64,000 nucleotides of DNA from Candidatus Butyricimonas faecavium. Its GTDB lineage: Bacteria; Bacteroidota; Bacteroidia; Bacteroidales; Marinifilaceae. Both the position numbers and the translations under genes were made by a program. Every line of letters starts with the position of its first letter. Position 1 is the stretch's first letter. This document shows positions 34,646 to 44,048 of the stretch, piece after piece. Below the pieces are notes generated by a model. The model ran no database searches. It was not told the DNA's origin and was given only the letters and a program-made list of their open reading frames with translations. The DNA is taken from the NCBI GenBank assembly GCA_944321125.1, contig CALUKD010000017.1, positions 1 to 64,000 on the forward strand, given 5' to 3'.

Positions 34646-35254
34646 ATGCTTGTACGTTTATTCGAGGACAATCCCAATAATAGGGAGATTCGAAAGATCG
34701 TTGAGCTCTTGCGTAATGGTGGTGTTATTATTTATCCAACCGACACGATTTACGCGATCGGGTGTGATATAAATAGCGTGAAAGCCGTTCAACGGGTTTC
34801 GGCTATTCGTGGTGTAAAAGCGGAAAAAGCAAATTTTTCGATGATCTGCAAGGATCTAGGAAATATTGCTGCTTATGCAAAAGTAAGTAATAAAGAGTTT
34901 CGGTTGATGAAACAATATTTACCGGGACCGTATACTTTTGTGTTGCCAGCGACCAGTAAGTTGCCGAATGTTCTGATGAATAGACGTAAAACAATAGGTA
35001 TTCGAATACCCAAAAATTTTATTGTTCAAGCTATTATCGAAGAACTTGGTAGTCCTTTGCTGACCACTTCTGTGAAAATTGCTGAAGGAGAAGTCGAGGA
35101 ATATATTACTGATCCGGAATTGATTCACGAGAAATATAATCATTTAGTTGACCTAGTGATAGACGGAGGATATGGGAATAATATTCCTTCGACGGTGATT
35201 GATTGTACTGGGGATGAGATTATTGTTACTAGACAAGGTTTGGGGGAATTATAG
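34646..35254 (+). CDS. tsaC: L-threonylcarbamoyladenylate synthase
   Basis: Makes threonylcarbamoyl-AMP from Thr, bicarbonate and ATP for the t6A37 tRNA modification. A 202-residue YrdC/Sua5/YciO-type protein with the phosphate/AMP-binding core GGVIIYPTDTIYAIGCD and basic patches (IRGVKAEKANFSMICKDL, LPGPYTFVLPAT). The C terminus has VIDCTGDEIIVTRQGLGEL. It starts 10 nt after the transaldolase-like gene and is probably co-transcribed. YciO, a relative of lower activity, cannot be excluded. Confidence 0.9.
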   Translation: MLVRLFEDNPNNREIRKIVELLRNGGVIIYPTDTIYAIGCDINSVKAVQRVSAIRGVKAEKANFSMICKDLGNIAAYAKVSNKEFRLMKQYLPGPYTFVLPATSKLPNVLMNRRKTIGIRIPKNFIVQAIIEELGSPLLTTSVKIAEGEVEEYITDPELIHEKYNHLVDLVIDGGYGNNIPSTVIDCTGDEIIVTRQGLGEL

Positions 35255-35273
35255 AATACTTGTAGGAAATTTG

Positions 35274-35315
35274 AAAAGTGTCCCAAAGTCACATTGACCT
35301 TTGAGGCACTTTTTA
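35274..35315 (+). terminator. tsaC terminator
   Basis: An imperfect stem pairs AAAAGTGTCCCAAAG (35274-35288) with CTTTGAGGCACTTTT (35300-35314), followed by T and A residues. Confidence 0.75.
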
Positions 35316-35359
35316 AATGAATTTTAAATCAAGAATAATCAAATTAGAAATTGAATGAC

Positions 35360-35394
35360 GAGGTATCCCGGAATCTAAATTCCGAAAATACCTC
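35360..35394 (-). terminator. Hairpin downstream of trkH
   Basis: GAGGTAT (35360-35366) pairs with ATACCTC (35388-35394), and CGGAAT pairs with ATTCCG inside, leaving small bulges. It lies 37 nt past the trkH stop. The downstream strand is only moderately T-rich, so termination is probable but not certain. Confidence 0.6.
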
Positions 35395-35431
35395 TCTTTG
35401 GGTGAGATCCAAATTATTTATGGGTTAGAGA

Positions 35432-36880
35432 TTACTTTTTCCAAAATGTTTTACTGAATAGAACGAGGACCGTGAATATTTCTAGACGTCCGACCATCAT
35501 TAGGATGGATAAAAATATCTTGGCAAAATCATGTAGATTAGCAAAATTATCCATAGGTCCAATCTCTCCAAATCCGGGCCCCACGTTACTCATGCTAGAG
35601 ATAACAGCACTGCAGGCAGTGGCTATATCTTGTGTAAATAGTGACATGATCAGGCTGGAGATAGCAAAAATGAATATATACAGGATAAAGAAACCCATTA
35701 CTCCGGTCATGATATTGGGGTGAACACTTTTCCCGTTATATTTGACATTGATAATTCCATTAGGATGAATGATTCGCTTCATCTCGATAAACGAATTTTT
35801 GAATAATAGATTGAGTCGGATACATTTCAAGCCTCCAGAAGTTGAACCAGCACATGCTCCGATAAATAAAAGGGCAAAGATGATGGCACCCGTGAGAGGT
35901 GGCCATAATAGGTAGTCAGCTGTGGCGAATCCTGTTGTGGTTAGAATGGTAACTACTTGGAATACAGATTCCCGAATACTCAATTCTAAGTTTGCATAAC
36001 CATTTAGGAATAAGACGATTGCAATGATTGCACTGGCTCCTAATGTAATGTAAAGGTATAGTTTAAATTCTTCATCATGAAACAGTTTACGGAATTTACC
36101 GTGCATCATGACATAGAGTAAGCCGAAATTCGTTCCAGCTATGAACATGAATATAATGATCACGTATTGGATGTATGCGGAGTCCCAATAGGCAATACTG
36201 GCTTGTTTGGTCGAATAGCCTCCGGTAGCCATTGTCGTGAACGAGTGACAGATGGCATCAAAAAGATCCATATCCCCTAGTAAAAGTAAAATGACTTGGG
36301 CAGCTGTTAATGAAATATAGAGAAACCACATACGTCGAGCCGTTGATTTGAAGGTTGCCGTGAATTTGTCATGTGTTGGACCTGGTACTTCGGCTACGAA
36401 AAGATCACGCCCCTCGATTCCTAGGCCTGGAATGATAGCTAAAAGTAACACGATAATACCCATACCGCCCATCCATTGGGTTAAAGAACGCCAGAATAGA
36501 GTGGCATGTGGTAAGGCTTCGACATTGTTTATCACCGAGGATCCTGTCGTTGTGAAACCGGACATGGTTTCGAATATTGCATCAACAACCGACGGGATCG
36601 TACCCCCGAACAAGTAAGGTAAACAACCGAAGATGCTAAAGATAATCCATGTGCAGGTTACAATAAAATAACCGTCTTTTTTGGCAAGTACCCGGTCTTT
36701 GACTTTCACTGTAAATGTCATGAAACTCCCAACTCCCAGTGTGATGATTGATGAGTAAACAAAGGCCATGAGATCATTTTCCCCGTATATTAGGGCTACA
36801 ATAATACATAGAATTAGGAAAGCACTTTCTACAAATAATAGTTTCCCTATAATGTTGGTAATAAACCTAAAGTTAATCAT
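35432..36880 (-). CDS. trkH: Trk/Ktr-type potassium uptake membrane subunit
   Basis: The K+-translocating subunit, 482 residues, with the four pore-loop repeats typical of the TrkH/KtrB family. Visible selectivity-loop segments include FTTTGSSVINN, TMATGGYSTKQ, TTTGFATADYLLW and SSMSNVGPGFG. Ten or so membrane helices are evident. It overlaps trkA by 4 nt, which encodes the regulatory subunit, so the two form an operon. Confidence 0.94.
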   Translation of the reverse strand: MINFRFITNIIGKLLFVESAFLILCIIVALIYGENDLMAFVYSSIITLGVGSFMTFTVKVKDRVLAKKDGYFIVTCTWIIFSIFGCLPYLFGGTIPSVVDAIFETMSGFTTTGSSVINNVEALPHATLFWRSLTQWMGGMGIIVLLLAIIPGLGIEGRDLFVAEVPGPTHDKFTATFKSTARRMWFLYISLTAAQVILLLLGDMDLFDAICHSFTTMATGGYSTKQASIAYWDSAYIQYVIIIFMFIAGTNFGLLYVMMHGKFRKLFHDEEFKLYLYITLGASAIIAIVLFLNGYANLELSIRESVFQVVTILTTTGFATADYLLWPPLTGAIIFALLFIGACAGSTSGGLKCIRLNLLFKNSFIEMKRIIHPNGIINVKYNGKSVHPNIMTGVMGFFILYIFIFAISSLIMSLFTQDIATACSAVISSMSNVGPGFGEIGPMDNFANLHDFAKIFLSILMMVGRLEIFTVLVLFSKTFWKK

Positions 36881-38220
36881 TTCTGGAATAATTTGATTAC
36901 TTTTTTTACAGCACTGGGCAAAGCGAAAATAACAACTTTGTCTCCGGCCTCAATTTGCACGTCTCCTTTAGCGATAATAGCATCCCCGTTACGAATGACC
37001 CCCCCGATAGTTGCATTCTCTGGAAAATTCATGTTTGCCAAAGTTTTGCGGGTAATCTTGGAGTTTGGTTCTACTGTGACTTCGAATACCTCTGCTTCTG
37101 AGAACGTGAGGAATTTCAAATGCTTCACGTCCACGTTCATTGTATAACGATAAATGTGAGAGGCGGCAATTAATTTTGTGTTCACAAGGGTTCCAATTCC
37201 GATGTTTTCAGCTAGATCGATGTAGTCAATATTTTCAACTTCAGCCACGCTTTTTTTTACCCCAAGTTTTTTAGCTAGCAGACATGAAAGAATGTTGGTT
37301 TCAGATGAGTGGGTTACACTGATAAAAGCATCGGTGTTTTTTATTCCCTCTTCTCGTAATAAAGCCAAATCCCTTCCGTCACCATTAATTACTAACGTAG
37401 ATTTTAATTTGTCGGCAATGAGAATACATTTCTCCCGGTCTTTTTCGATAATTTTCACGTTGTAATTCTTCTCTAACAGAGAAGCAGTTTTTATTCCGAT
37501 ACGGGAACCACCCACGATAACAACATTCTTAACTTCATATTGAGATTTGCCACAAAGAGCGAATACATTGGGGACATAGAAAGGCTTTGTTACAATAAAC
37601 ACTAGGTCTCCATAGCGGAAAGAATCATTGCCTCGCGGAATAATCGTGTGGTCGGCTCGCTTGATAGCCACGACGCGGAAATGTTGGGCTCCGTAGCGTT
37701 CAGCCATTTTTATCAAGGTTAAGTTGAGTACCGGGGCATTCTCCCAAAGTTTGATTCCTAATAATTGCAAACGACCATCTGAGAATTCGTGTAGCTGCCT
37801 TGAACCACTTTGTTTCAAAGATGCCACGATTTCTTCTGCGGCCAATCGTTCCGGGTAAATCAGCGAATCAATGCCGATCATTTTCAGGTATTCTTTGTTC
37901 TCGTCTTCCAAGTACTCACTATTATTTACCCGGGCAATAGTTTGTTTGGCTCCGAGTTTTTTTGCTAGGATTGCCGAATTAATATTTTGGTCTTCTTGGT
38001 GGTTGACTGCAATAAATAAATCACACTTATGTACTCCCGCATCTTTCAATGCTCCAATCGAGGTACAAGATCCCACGATTGACATAACGTCTAGTTGATT
38101 ACCTAATAGTTCCAGCTTTTCTTCATCGCTGTCTATCAACATGATATTATGTTCTTGCTTACTAAGCATGTTCGCGAGATGTGTCCCCACTTCTCCTGCT
38201 CCCGCTATGACTATGTCCAT
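36877..38220 (-). CDS. trkA: Trk potassium uptake regulatory subunit
   Basis: A 447-residue cytosolic gating subunit with two RCK modules. Nucleotide-binding motifs are MDIVIAGAGEVGTHLANML at the start and KNVVIVGGSRIGIKTASLL at about 230. Each is followed by a Rossmann fold and a TrkA-C domain (about 140-220 and 365-447). It lies directly upstream of trkH. Confidence 0.95.
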   Translation of the reverse strand: MDIVIAGAGEVGTHLANMLSKQEHNIMLIDSDEEKLELLGNQLDVMSIVGSCTSIGALKDAGVHKCDLFIAVNHQEDQNINSAILAKKLGAKQTIARVNNSEYLEDENKEYLKMIGIDSLIYPERLAAEEIVASLKQSGSRQLHEFSDGRLQLLGIKLWENAPVLNLTLIKMAERYGAQHFRVVAIKRADHTIIPRGNDSFRYGDLVFIVTKPFYVPNVFALCGKSQYEVKNVVIVGGSRIGIKTASLLEKNYNVKIIEKDREKCILIADKLKSTLVINGDGRDLALLREEGIKNTDAFISVTHSSETNILSCLLAKKLGVKKSVAEVENIDYIDLAENIGIGTLVNTKLIAASHIYRYTMNVDVKHLKFLTFSEAEVFEVTVEPNSKITRKTLANMNFPENATIGGVIRNGDAIIAKGDVQIEAGDKVVIFALPSAVKKVIKLFQK

Positions 38221-38284
38221 TTTAGTTAGGTGTTAATTAACGAACAAAATAAAGCATTATAATTCGAATTCCATAAAAAATTGC

Positions 38285-40213
38285 CTATATTTTCAAGATA
38301 ATTGTTCCCATTTCGCTTGTCTTGAAAAACGGGATCTGATTCTTGAGACAGAATTTTTGCCAAGCTTTTGTGCAATGACTCGTGTTCGAGTTGTCCATGA
38401 TAATTTGCTGTGGATGGAACTCAAGAGAGTCTGGTGGGTAAATATTTTCGGTAATGATGACGATGTCTTCATTCGAGAATGTAGAGTAAGTGTGGTCAAT
38501 TATTGATATAGAACATTGAGGAGATGATAAGCGATTCCGAATAAATTTTATTTGTTGTCCGACAAAAGCTTCATGGGAAGGTAAAGTTTGTAAATGATTG
38601 GCTGTGATATAAGTGGATAAACAATCATGAGAATTCATGGTTTTGAGATGCATGTAATACCCTTTGTAATTTAATAAAATAGTAGAGCGTTTATAAAGAT
38701 TACAAATCACAACTTCCCGCTGGTTTTGAATATAATACATGAAACTACAATGAAAAACGAGCAATGTACTCATGCTGTAACAAATATATTTGAGAACACG
38801 ACGTGTCTTTGTGATCAAATAAATAATGGTAAGGATGATAATGAGGTAAAGTAATATAACGTGAGTTATCGTTGGGTATAAATCCGGTAAATTAATTACG
38901 ATTTTGGAAAATAGTTGTAGGCTGAAAATAAATAAGCGTGTTAGACCTATAATGATATATGACAAGTAAAAACTAATGAATCCTGGTAATGCAAGTAACA
39001 CGATTCCTCCATATAAAAGTAAGGAGGTGGCAGGTACTGCGATAAGATTTATAAAGATACTGTTCAAATTGATGGAATGAAAATAGTAAGCCATAATGGG
39101 GAGTGTCATAACCTGTGCGGAAAAACTTATGCAAAATAGCGTGTATAATGGACGAAAATGTTTATGCATCTTTTTCATTTGCATTAATGGGTAAATTAGA
39201 ATGATCCCGGTGTAGGCCGCGTATGACATTTGAAAACTGACTGAATAGAGTAATTCGGGATTGATGAGAAGTGAAAAAAAAGCAGCAGCGGCGATGGCAT
39301 TCAAGGGAATTGTTTCTTGTCTGAAAGTCTCTCCAATAGTAATAAAGCTTAGGATAGTTGCTGCTCTGCAGGCGGAGGGGGAGAGGCCGGTAATGCAGGC
39401 AACGAACCATATTAGTGGGATCAGGATCAACCGGAATTTTTTGCTTTTGAAATGGAATAACCTTAATAGATACAAGAGGAAGGCGAAGACGGCTCCTATA
39501 TGTAATCCCGATATGGCAAGGATATGAATCGTCCCTGTGGTTTGAAACAGTTCTTTCGTGTCGGAAGTAATTTCTTGCCGACATCCCAGACAAAGAGCTG
39601 CTAATAACTTATAAGTTGTGCTATCCGAAATGACCCGTTGTAGTTTAGTTACCAAGTTGTTCCGAATCGAGAGACATACAGAATAAAGATCTTGTGAGTG
39701 TGCGGTCTTATGGATTTCACCTGCCGGGAAACCTTTAGCCTGTATGCCTTGGTGCTGTAAATAGTTGTTGTAATTGAAATCATGACGATTATGAGAGGTC
39801 TGTAAAGGATATAATCTGATCAGGGCGGAGAGAGAATCCCCGACTGTGATTTTCGTAGAATCCGGAACTTGTAGATACGTGCATAAATGGGGGGAGGAAA
39901 CAACAATCTTTCCAGGGGAAAGAATTTGCTCACAACGCCCTGTTAATTGGTACGTTTCGCCTGAAATGATAGCTGGTGTTTGAGTTCCTGATAGATATAC
40001 CCCCGTGGAAAAAAGTCCGGTAAACGTGAATAGTATAAACGGAAGACTAGAACGTGCTTTTTGGACAATGAAAAGTAGGGAGAAAGATATAATAATGGTT
40101 CCAAGAATGAATGCCGAAGGAAGGCTTGATAAATATTGACTGGCAGTAATTCCTAGGATCAACGGGATCACGAGAAAAAGAAAAGGAAATCTATGCCAGT
40201 AAATAGGGTGCAA
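38285..40213 (-). CDS. comEC: ComEC/Rec2-family competence protein
   Basis: A polytopic DNA-uptake channel protein. The open frame begins at a TTG at 40270, but the first 19 codons are intergenic AT-rich repeat, and no ATG occurs anywhere in the first 150 codons. A TTG at 40213 (giving MHPIYWHRFPFLFLVIPLIL) is the most plausible start, leaving about 642 residues. A DUF4131-like N-terminal domain is followed by the competence core with LAALCLGCRQEI, TGTIHILAISGLHIGAVFAF and LIWFVACITGLSPSACRAA. The C-terminal soluble part lacks the HxHxDH metal motif of the beta-lactamase domain in longer ComEC proteins. Confidence 0.88.
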   Translation of the reverse strand: MHPIYWHRFPFLFLVIPLILGITASQYLSSLPSAFILGTIIISFSLLFIVQKARSSLPFILFTFTGLFSTGVYLSGTQTPAIISGETYQLTGRCEQILSPGKIVVSSPHLCTYLQVPDSTKITVGDSLSALIRLYPLQTSHNRHDFNYNNYLQHQGIQAKGFPAGEIHKTAHSQDLYSVCLSIRNNLVTKLQRVISDSTTYKLLAALCLGCRQEITSDTKELFQTTGTIHILAISGLHIGAVFAFLLYLLRLFHFKSKKFRLILIPLIWFVACITGLSPSACRAATILSFITIGETFRQETIPLNAIAAAAFFSLLINPELLYSVSFQMSYAAYTGIILIYPLMQMKKMHKHFRPLYTLFCISFSAQVMTLPIMAYYFHSINLNSIFINLIAVPATSLLLYGGIVLLALPGFISFYLSYIIIGLTRLFIFSLQLFSKIVINLPDLYPTITHVILLYLIIILTIIYLITKTRRVLKYICYSMSTLLVFHCSFMYYIQNQREVVICNLYKRSTILLNYKGYYMHLKTMNSHDCLSTYITANHLQTLPSHEAFVGQQIKFIRNRLSSPQCSISIIDHTYSTFSNEDIVIITENIYPPDSLEFHPQQIIMDNSNTSHCTKAWQKFCLKNQIPFFKTSEMGTIILKI

Positions 40214-40216
40214 ACT

Positions 40217-40250
40217 AATTTTGAATTTTAGATTTTGAATTGAATGATAA
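40217..40250. repeat. AT-rich repeat at the comEC start
   Basis: TTTTGAATTTTAGATTTTGA followed by ATTGAATGATAAATGATAA is another member of the degenerate intergenic repeat family. Its presence at the beginning of the comEC frame argues that translation starts after it. Confidence 0.5.
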
Positions 40251-40273
40251 ATGATAACTAGTTCAAACAAGGT

Positions 40274-40314
40274 AAGGTCCGAAGAATCATTGGTATTCTA
40301 ACCTTACGGACCTT
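40274..40314 (-). terminator. def operon terminator
   Basis: AAGGTCCG (40274-40281) pairs with CGGACCTT (40307-40314), with an inner AGAAT/ATTCT pairing. It lies 7 nt past the def stop on the minus strand. The U tract is modest. Confidence 0.6.
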
Positions 40315-40320
40315 ATAACT

Positions 40321-40875
40321 TTACTTGGGTAAAACAATCCTGTAGCTTTGTTTGAATTTTCCGGCACTGATGTTATTTAGTTTCCCCTTGAGTAAACGTT
40401 TTTTTAATGCTGACAGATGGTCTGTGAATACAATCCCGTCTAGGTGATCGTACTCGTGCTGGATAATGCGGGCACGGATTCCCGTGAATTTTTCCACGTG
40501 TTCTTCCCACTTTTCATCTTGGTAAGCAATTTTTATCTGATCTTTTCGCATAACATCTTCGTGGATGCCGGGAATACTTAGACAGCCTTCATTAAAAGGT
40601 ATGTCATCTCCCGAACGCTCTAAGATATGTGCGTTAATAAAAACTTTTTTAAAATCCTTGCAATTCGGATCCAATTCCTCGAACGGGGAACCGTCGATCA
40701 CGAAAACACGAATGTTTTTTCCAATTTGCGGGGCAGCCAGTCCGACTCCATCTGATTCGTACATTGTTTGCCACATATCATCGAGTAATTTACTCAAACC
40801 CGCATATTCCGGGGTGATGTCTTCGGAAACTTTCCGAAGAACCGGATGTCCATAAATGTAAATAGGTAAAAGCAT
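40321..40875 (-). CDS. def: Peptide deformylase
   Basis: Removes the formyl group from the N-terminal Met of new proteins. 184 residues. All three family motifs are present: GVGLAAPQIG (43-52), EGCLSIPG (96-103, Cys a metal ligand) and QHEYDHLDG (139-147, both His metal ligands with catalytic Glu). Last gene of divIC-ruvX-def, with a 2-nt gap to ruvX. Confidence 0.96.
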   Translation of the reverse strand: MLLPIYIYGHPVLRKVSEDITPEYAGLSKLLDDMWQTMYESDGVGLAAPQIGKNIRVFVIDGSPFEELDPNCKDFKKVFINAHILERSGDDIPFNEGCLSIPGIHEDVMRKDQIKIAYQDEKWEEHVEKFTGIRARIIQHEYDHLDGIVFTDHLSALKKRLLKGKLNNISAGKFKQSYRIVLPK

Positions 40876-40877
40876 TT

Positions 40878-41303
40878 TTAAATATTCAAATTTCTTTGTG
40901 ATTCCATATACGATTGCAATATAATTGTTGCGCTAATAGCATCGATTATAGCTTTATCCTGACGTTGTTTCTTTTTTGCTCCTCCTTCGATCATGGCTTT
41001 ATGGGCCAGTATAGAAGTGAAACGTTCGTCATACGTAACGAGGGGAATATCCGGTAATTTGCGACCGAGAGCAGTAAGGAAAGGTTTGATGTAAGTCATG
41101 CTTTCTGAATCCGTGTTGTTCATTTGCTTGGGATGTCCCACAACAATTAAATCTACTTTCTCTTTTGAGCAATAGTCCTGCAAAAATTGCAATACCTCAT
41201 GTGATCTGACCGTAGTTAGACTATTGGCAATAATTTGGCATGGATCTGTAACGGCTATGCCCACTCTCTTTTTTCCGTAATCAATAGCAATAATTCTTCC
41301 CAA
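40878..41303 (-). CDS. ruvX: Holliday junction resolvase-like protein (YqgF/RuvX)
   Basis: A 141-residue RNase H-fold protein. The acidic first strand is IIAIDYGKKRVGIAVTDP, the middle VDLIVVGHPKQMNNTDSESM, and the C-terminal catalytic region VTYDERFTSILAHKAM and QDKAIIDAISATIIL. In E. coli YqgF acts in 16S rRNA 5' maturation and the family also has resolvase-like activity. It follows the divIC-like gene by 4 nt and precedes def by 2 nt. Confidence 0.92.
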   Translation of the reverse strand: MGRIIAIDYGKKRVGIAVTDPCQIIANSLTTVRSHEVLQFLQDYCSKEKVDLIVVGHPKQMNNTDSESMTYIKPFLTALGRKLPDIPLVTYDERFTSILAHKAMIEGGAKKKQRQDKAIIDAISATIILQSYMESQRNLNI

Positions 41304-41307
41304 TCGA

Positions 41308-41619
41308 TTATTCCTTTACAATGATGAAAATATCTTCGTTTTCTTTCTTCATTAAATACTGTTCTCTTGCAAACTTCTCCAAGTTATCCCGGTTTCCTAA
41401 CAATTCCTTTTTCTTACGTTTGTCCTCTTTTATTTTTTCCCGGTAATATTTTTGTTCGTTCTCTAATTGGTTGATTTTTGAACGCAACTGTAACCGATCG
41501 ATAAAACTGTATTTATCGAACAGAGCGATCCAGATAACAAATAGTAATCCCACGAAAGTGTACTTGTTTGCAAATCGCTGGAACAAATTTCTCGATAATG
41601 GCTTGTTTTCGTTTTGCAT
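41308..41619 (-). CDS. DivIC/FtsB-like septum formation protein
   Basis: A small cell-division protein of about 103 residues from the ATG at 41619 (MQNENKPLSRNLFQRFANKY). The longer open frame upstream runs through the promoter. One membrane helix (about 21-38, YTFVGLLFVIWIALFDKYSF) is followed by a coiled coil (LRSKINQLENEQKYYREKI) and the DivIC signature REQYLMKKENEDIFIIVKE. It would form part of the FtsL/FtsB divisome complex. First gene of the divIC-ruvX-def operon. Confidence 0.88.
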   Translation of the reverse strand: MQNENKPLSRNLFQRFANKYTFVGLLFVIWIALFDKYSFIDRLQLRSKINQLENEQKYYREKIKEDKRKKKELLGNRDNLEKFAREQYLMKKENEDIFIIVKE

Positions 41620-41623
41620 ATCG

Positions 41624-41631
41624 CAAAGGTA
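41624..41631 (-). promoter_or_regulatory. -7 element 4 nt before the divIC-like gene
   Basis: On the minus strand TACCTTTG matches TAnnTTTG and is followed by CGAT and then the ATG at 41619. Transcription from it would begin at or next to the start codon, giving a leaderless mRNA. No convincing -33 element. Confidence 0.5.
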
Positions 41632-41735
41632 CAAAAAAGAGATGGTTAAGAGAAATAAATGATAATTTTTTTCCGAACAGTCAAAAATTCGGTTTTTACG
41701 CTGCATATTTATAAAAAAGATGGGAATATTTATAC

Positions 41736-41816
41736 AATGTATTGATTTTTAATATTTTGTCTTTTAATAAAAAAGGATTTTACCTATTTTTTGTATGACT
41801 AATTTCGCTAGCTTTG
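41736..41816 (+). promoter_or_regulatory. arcC promoter region with upstream element
   Basis: TAGCTTTG at 41809-41816 is a consensus -7 element, 51 nt before arcC. AATGTATTGATTTTTA at 41736-41751, 57 nt further upstream, is identical to a 16-mer at the same relative place before serC (46201-46216). Confidence 0.5.
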
Positions 41817-41867
41817 TGGACGCAGAATTTTTCGAGTAAAAAAGAAATTAATAAATAAATACGAGTA

Positions 41868-42836
41868 ATGGAAAAAAAATTAGCAGTTATTGCATTGGGA
41901 GGTAATGCTCTTTTAAGAGGCAATCAAAAAGGTACTATTGAAGAGCAGAATGCCAATACCATCGATACTTTGGAGAATTTGGTGTATTTGATAAAAGAAG
42001 GATATAATCTGATCATTTCTCACGGGAATGGCCCTCAAGTTGGAAACGTTTTGATGGATAATGCTGCTGGAGTTGAGAAATATGATAATGCAGCCATGCC
42101 ATTGGATGTTTGTGTAGCTTTCACGCAAGGACAAATCGGGTACATGATTGAGCGCAACTTGCGTAATATTTTAAAAGAGCACGGATTGCAACGTAACGTG
42201 ATCTCTATGGTATCACAAGTGATTGTTGATAAGAATGATCCGGCTTTGCAGAATCCGACCAAGCGGGTAGGTAAAATCTACATGAAAGACGAAGCAGACA
42301 AGTTGGTACGGGAAAAAGGTTGGGTGTTCAAAGAAGAGATTAAGGTAGAGGGCGGTTGGCGCCGAGTGGTTCCTTCCCCGGACCCAAAAGATTTTATGAA
42401 TGCTGACTTGGTAGAACGTTTGGCTCGTGAAGGAAACATCGTGATCACAACTGGAGGTGGTGGTATCCCGGTATATATCGATGAGAATGGGGATATTAAG
42501 CCGATCGAAGGGGTGATCGATAAGGATTTGGCTTCAGCAATGGTTGGAACCCGTGTAAAAGCGGATGAATTCTATATTTTGACGGATGTTCCCTATATTT
42601 ATAAGGATTATAAAAAACCGACTCAGCAAGTACTGGAATTCTTGGATTATGCTGATGCGATGAAATATTTGGAAGATGGAACCTTTGCAGAAGGTAGTAT
42701 GGCACCTAAAATTCGCGCTTGTTTGCGTTTTGTTAAGAATGGCGGTCAGAAATCAGTGATTACCGAGGCAACCAAGCTAGAAGATCGGAGATACGGTTCA
42801 AAGATTACTATGGAATACGAAGACGACAGAAGATAA
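41868..42836 (+). CDS. arcC: Carbamate kinase
   Basis: Makes ATP from carbamoyl phosphate and ADP, releasing carbamate. 322 residues. The amino acid kinase signatures are clear: AVIALGGNALLRGNQ at the N terminus, LIISHGNGPQVGN, GGWRRVVPSPDP, ITTGGGGIPVYI and SMAPKIRACLRFVKNGGQKS. The ornithine carbamoyltransferase gene follows, so the pair would split citrulline into ornithine, CO2, ammonia and ATP. No arginine deiminase gene is in the window. Confidence 0.96.
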   Translation: MEKKLAVIALGGNALLRGNQKGTIEEQNANTIDTLENLVYLIKEGYNLIISHGNGPQVGNVLMDNAAGVEKYDNAAMPLDVCVAFTQGQIGYMIERNLRNILKEHGLQRNVISMVSQVIVDKNDPALQNPTKRVGKIYMKDEADKLVREKGWVFKEEIKVEGGWRRVVPSPDPKDFMNADLVERLAREGNIVITTGGGGIPVYIDENGDIKPIEGVIDKDLASAMVGTRVKADEFYILTDVPYIYKDYKKPTQQVLEFLDYADAMKYLEDGTFAEGSMAPKIRACLRFVKNGGQKSVITEATKLEDRRYGSKITMEYEDDRR

Positions 42837-42924
42837 TTGGACATGGAGAAGTGAAAACTGAAAATGTTTTTTTATTCTCGATTTGATATTGTAATTTTGA
42901 CCTGATTTTAATGCAAGGTATGGA

Positions 42925-42962
42925 GTCCTTGAATTTGGAATCTAAAATCATAAATCTAAAAT
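42925..42962. repeat. AT-rich repeat in the arcC-arcB spacer
   Basis: GAATTTGGAATCTAAAATCA and ATCTAAAATAAATAA resemble the degenerate repeats at 48433-48490 and 51215-51245. Confidence 0.4.
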
Positions 42963-42972
42963 AAATAAAGTT

Positions 42973-43974
42973 ATGGCTTTTAATTTGAGAAACAGAAACT
43001 TTTTAAAGTTGTTGGACTTTAGTCCGAAGGAGATAAAATACATGTTGGATCTGGCTGCTGATTTAAAGAAAGCAAAATATGCAGGAACTGAGCAACCTCG
43101 CTTGAAAGGTAAAAACATCGCTTTGATCTTCGAGAAAACTTCTACTCGTACCCGTTGTGCTTTCGAAGTTGCTGCTCATGATCAAGGTGCTCAGGTAACT
43201 TATCTTGGTCCTTCAGGATCTCAAATTGGGGTAAAAGAATCTATGGCAGATACGGCTCGTGTATTGGGACGTATGTACGATGGTATCGAATATCGCGGTT
43301 TTGCTCAGGATATTGTAGAGGAATTAGCTCGTTATGCTGGTGTCCCGGTATGGAACGGTTTGACTAATGAATTCCATCCCACTCAGATTTTGGCGGATTT
43401 CTTAACCATGATGGAGCATACTGACAAACCGTTGAATAAAGTGACTTTCGCTTATCTTGGTGATGCTCGTTTCAACATGGGTAATTCTTTGATGGTAGGT
43501 GGAGCTAAAATGGGCATGGATGTTCGTATTGTAGCTCCGAAAGAATTACAACCAAATGCAGAATTAGTTGCTACTTGTAAGGCTATTGCAGAAGAGACCG
43601 GTGCTACTGTTACCATCACGGATAATGTAGAAGAAGGTGTGAAAGGCTGTGATTTCTTGTATACCGATGTTTGGGTATCCATGGGAGAGCCTGCAGAAGT
43701 ATGGGCAGAGCGTATCAAATTATTGACTCCTTACCAAGTGAATAAGAGAGTTATGGAATTGACTGGCAATAAGAACTGCAAATTCATGCATTGCTTGCCG
43801 GCATACCACAATTTAGAAACTCAAGTAGGTCGTGATGTTTACAAACAATTTGGTATGAACGGATTGGAAGTAACTGAGGACGTATTTGAGTCGGAGAACT
43901 CTATCGTGTTTGACGAGGCTGAAAATCGCATGCATACGATTAAAGCCGTGATGGTTGCCACTTTAGGAGACTAA
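42973..43974 (+). CDS. arcB: Ornithine carbamoyltransferase (catabolic type)
   Basis: Interconverts citrulline plus phosphate and ornithine plus carbamoyl phosphate. 333 residues. The carbamoyl phosphate site STRTR is at 57-61 ([16 protein letters not shown]), HPTQ is near 134 ([12 protein letters not shown]), and the ornithine-side HCLPA motif is near 272 ([16 protein letters not shown]). Pairing with carbamate kinase, and the long form starting [14 protein letters not shown], fit the catabolic ArcB type. An anabolic role cannot be ruled out. Confidence 0.93.
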   Translation: MAFNLRNRNFLKLLDFSPKEIKYMLDLAADLKKAKYAGTEQPRLKGKNIALIFEKTSTRTRCAFEVAAHDQGAQVTYLGPSGSQIGVKESMADTARVLGRMYDGIEYRGFAQDIVEELARYAGVPVWNGLTNEFHPTQILADFLTMMEHTDKPLNKVTFAYLGDARFNMGNSLMVGGAKMGMDVRIVAPKELQPNAELVATCKAIAEETGATVTITDNVEEGVKGCDFLYTDVWVSMGEPAEVWAERIKLLTPYQVNKRVMELTGNKNCKFMHCLPAYHNLETQVGRDVYKQFGMNGLEVTEDVFESENSIVFDEAENRMHTIKAVMVATLGD

Positions 43975-44008
43975 TTGCGTATAGGTCTTTTTACCAAGGA
44001 TATATTTG

Positions 44009-44048
44009 AAGGGGCTGTCTAACAATAAAATGTTATTCAGCCCTTTTT
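44009..44048 (+). terminator. arcB terminator
   Basis: AAGGGGCTG (44009-44017) pairs with CAGCCCTTTT (44038-44047), followed by T residues. It lies 34 nt past the arcB stop and overlaps the left end of the element described next. Confidence 0.75.
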
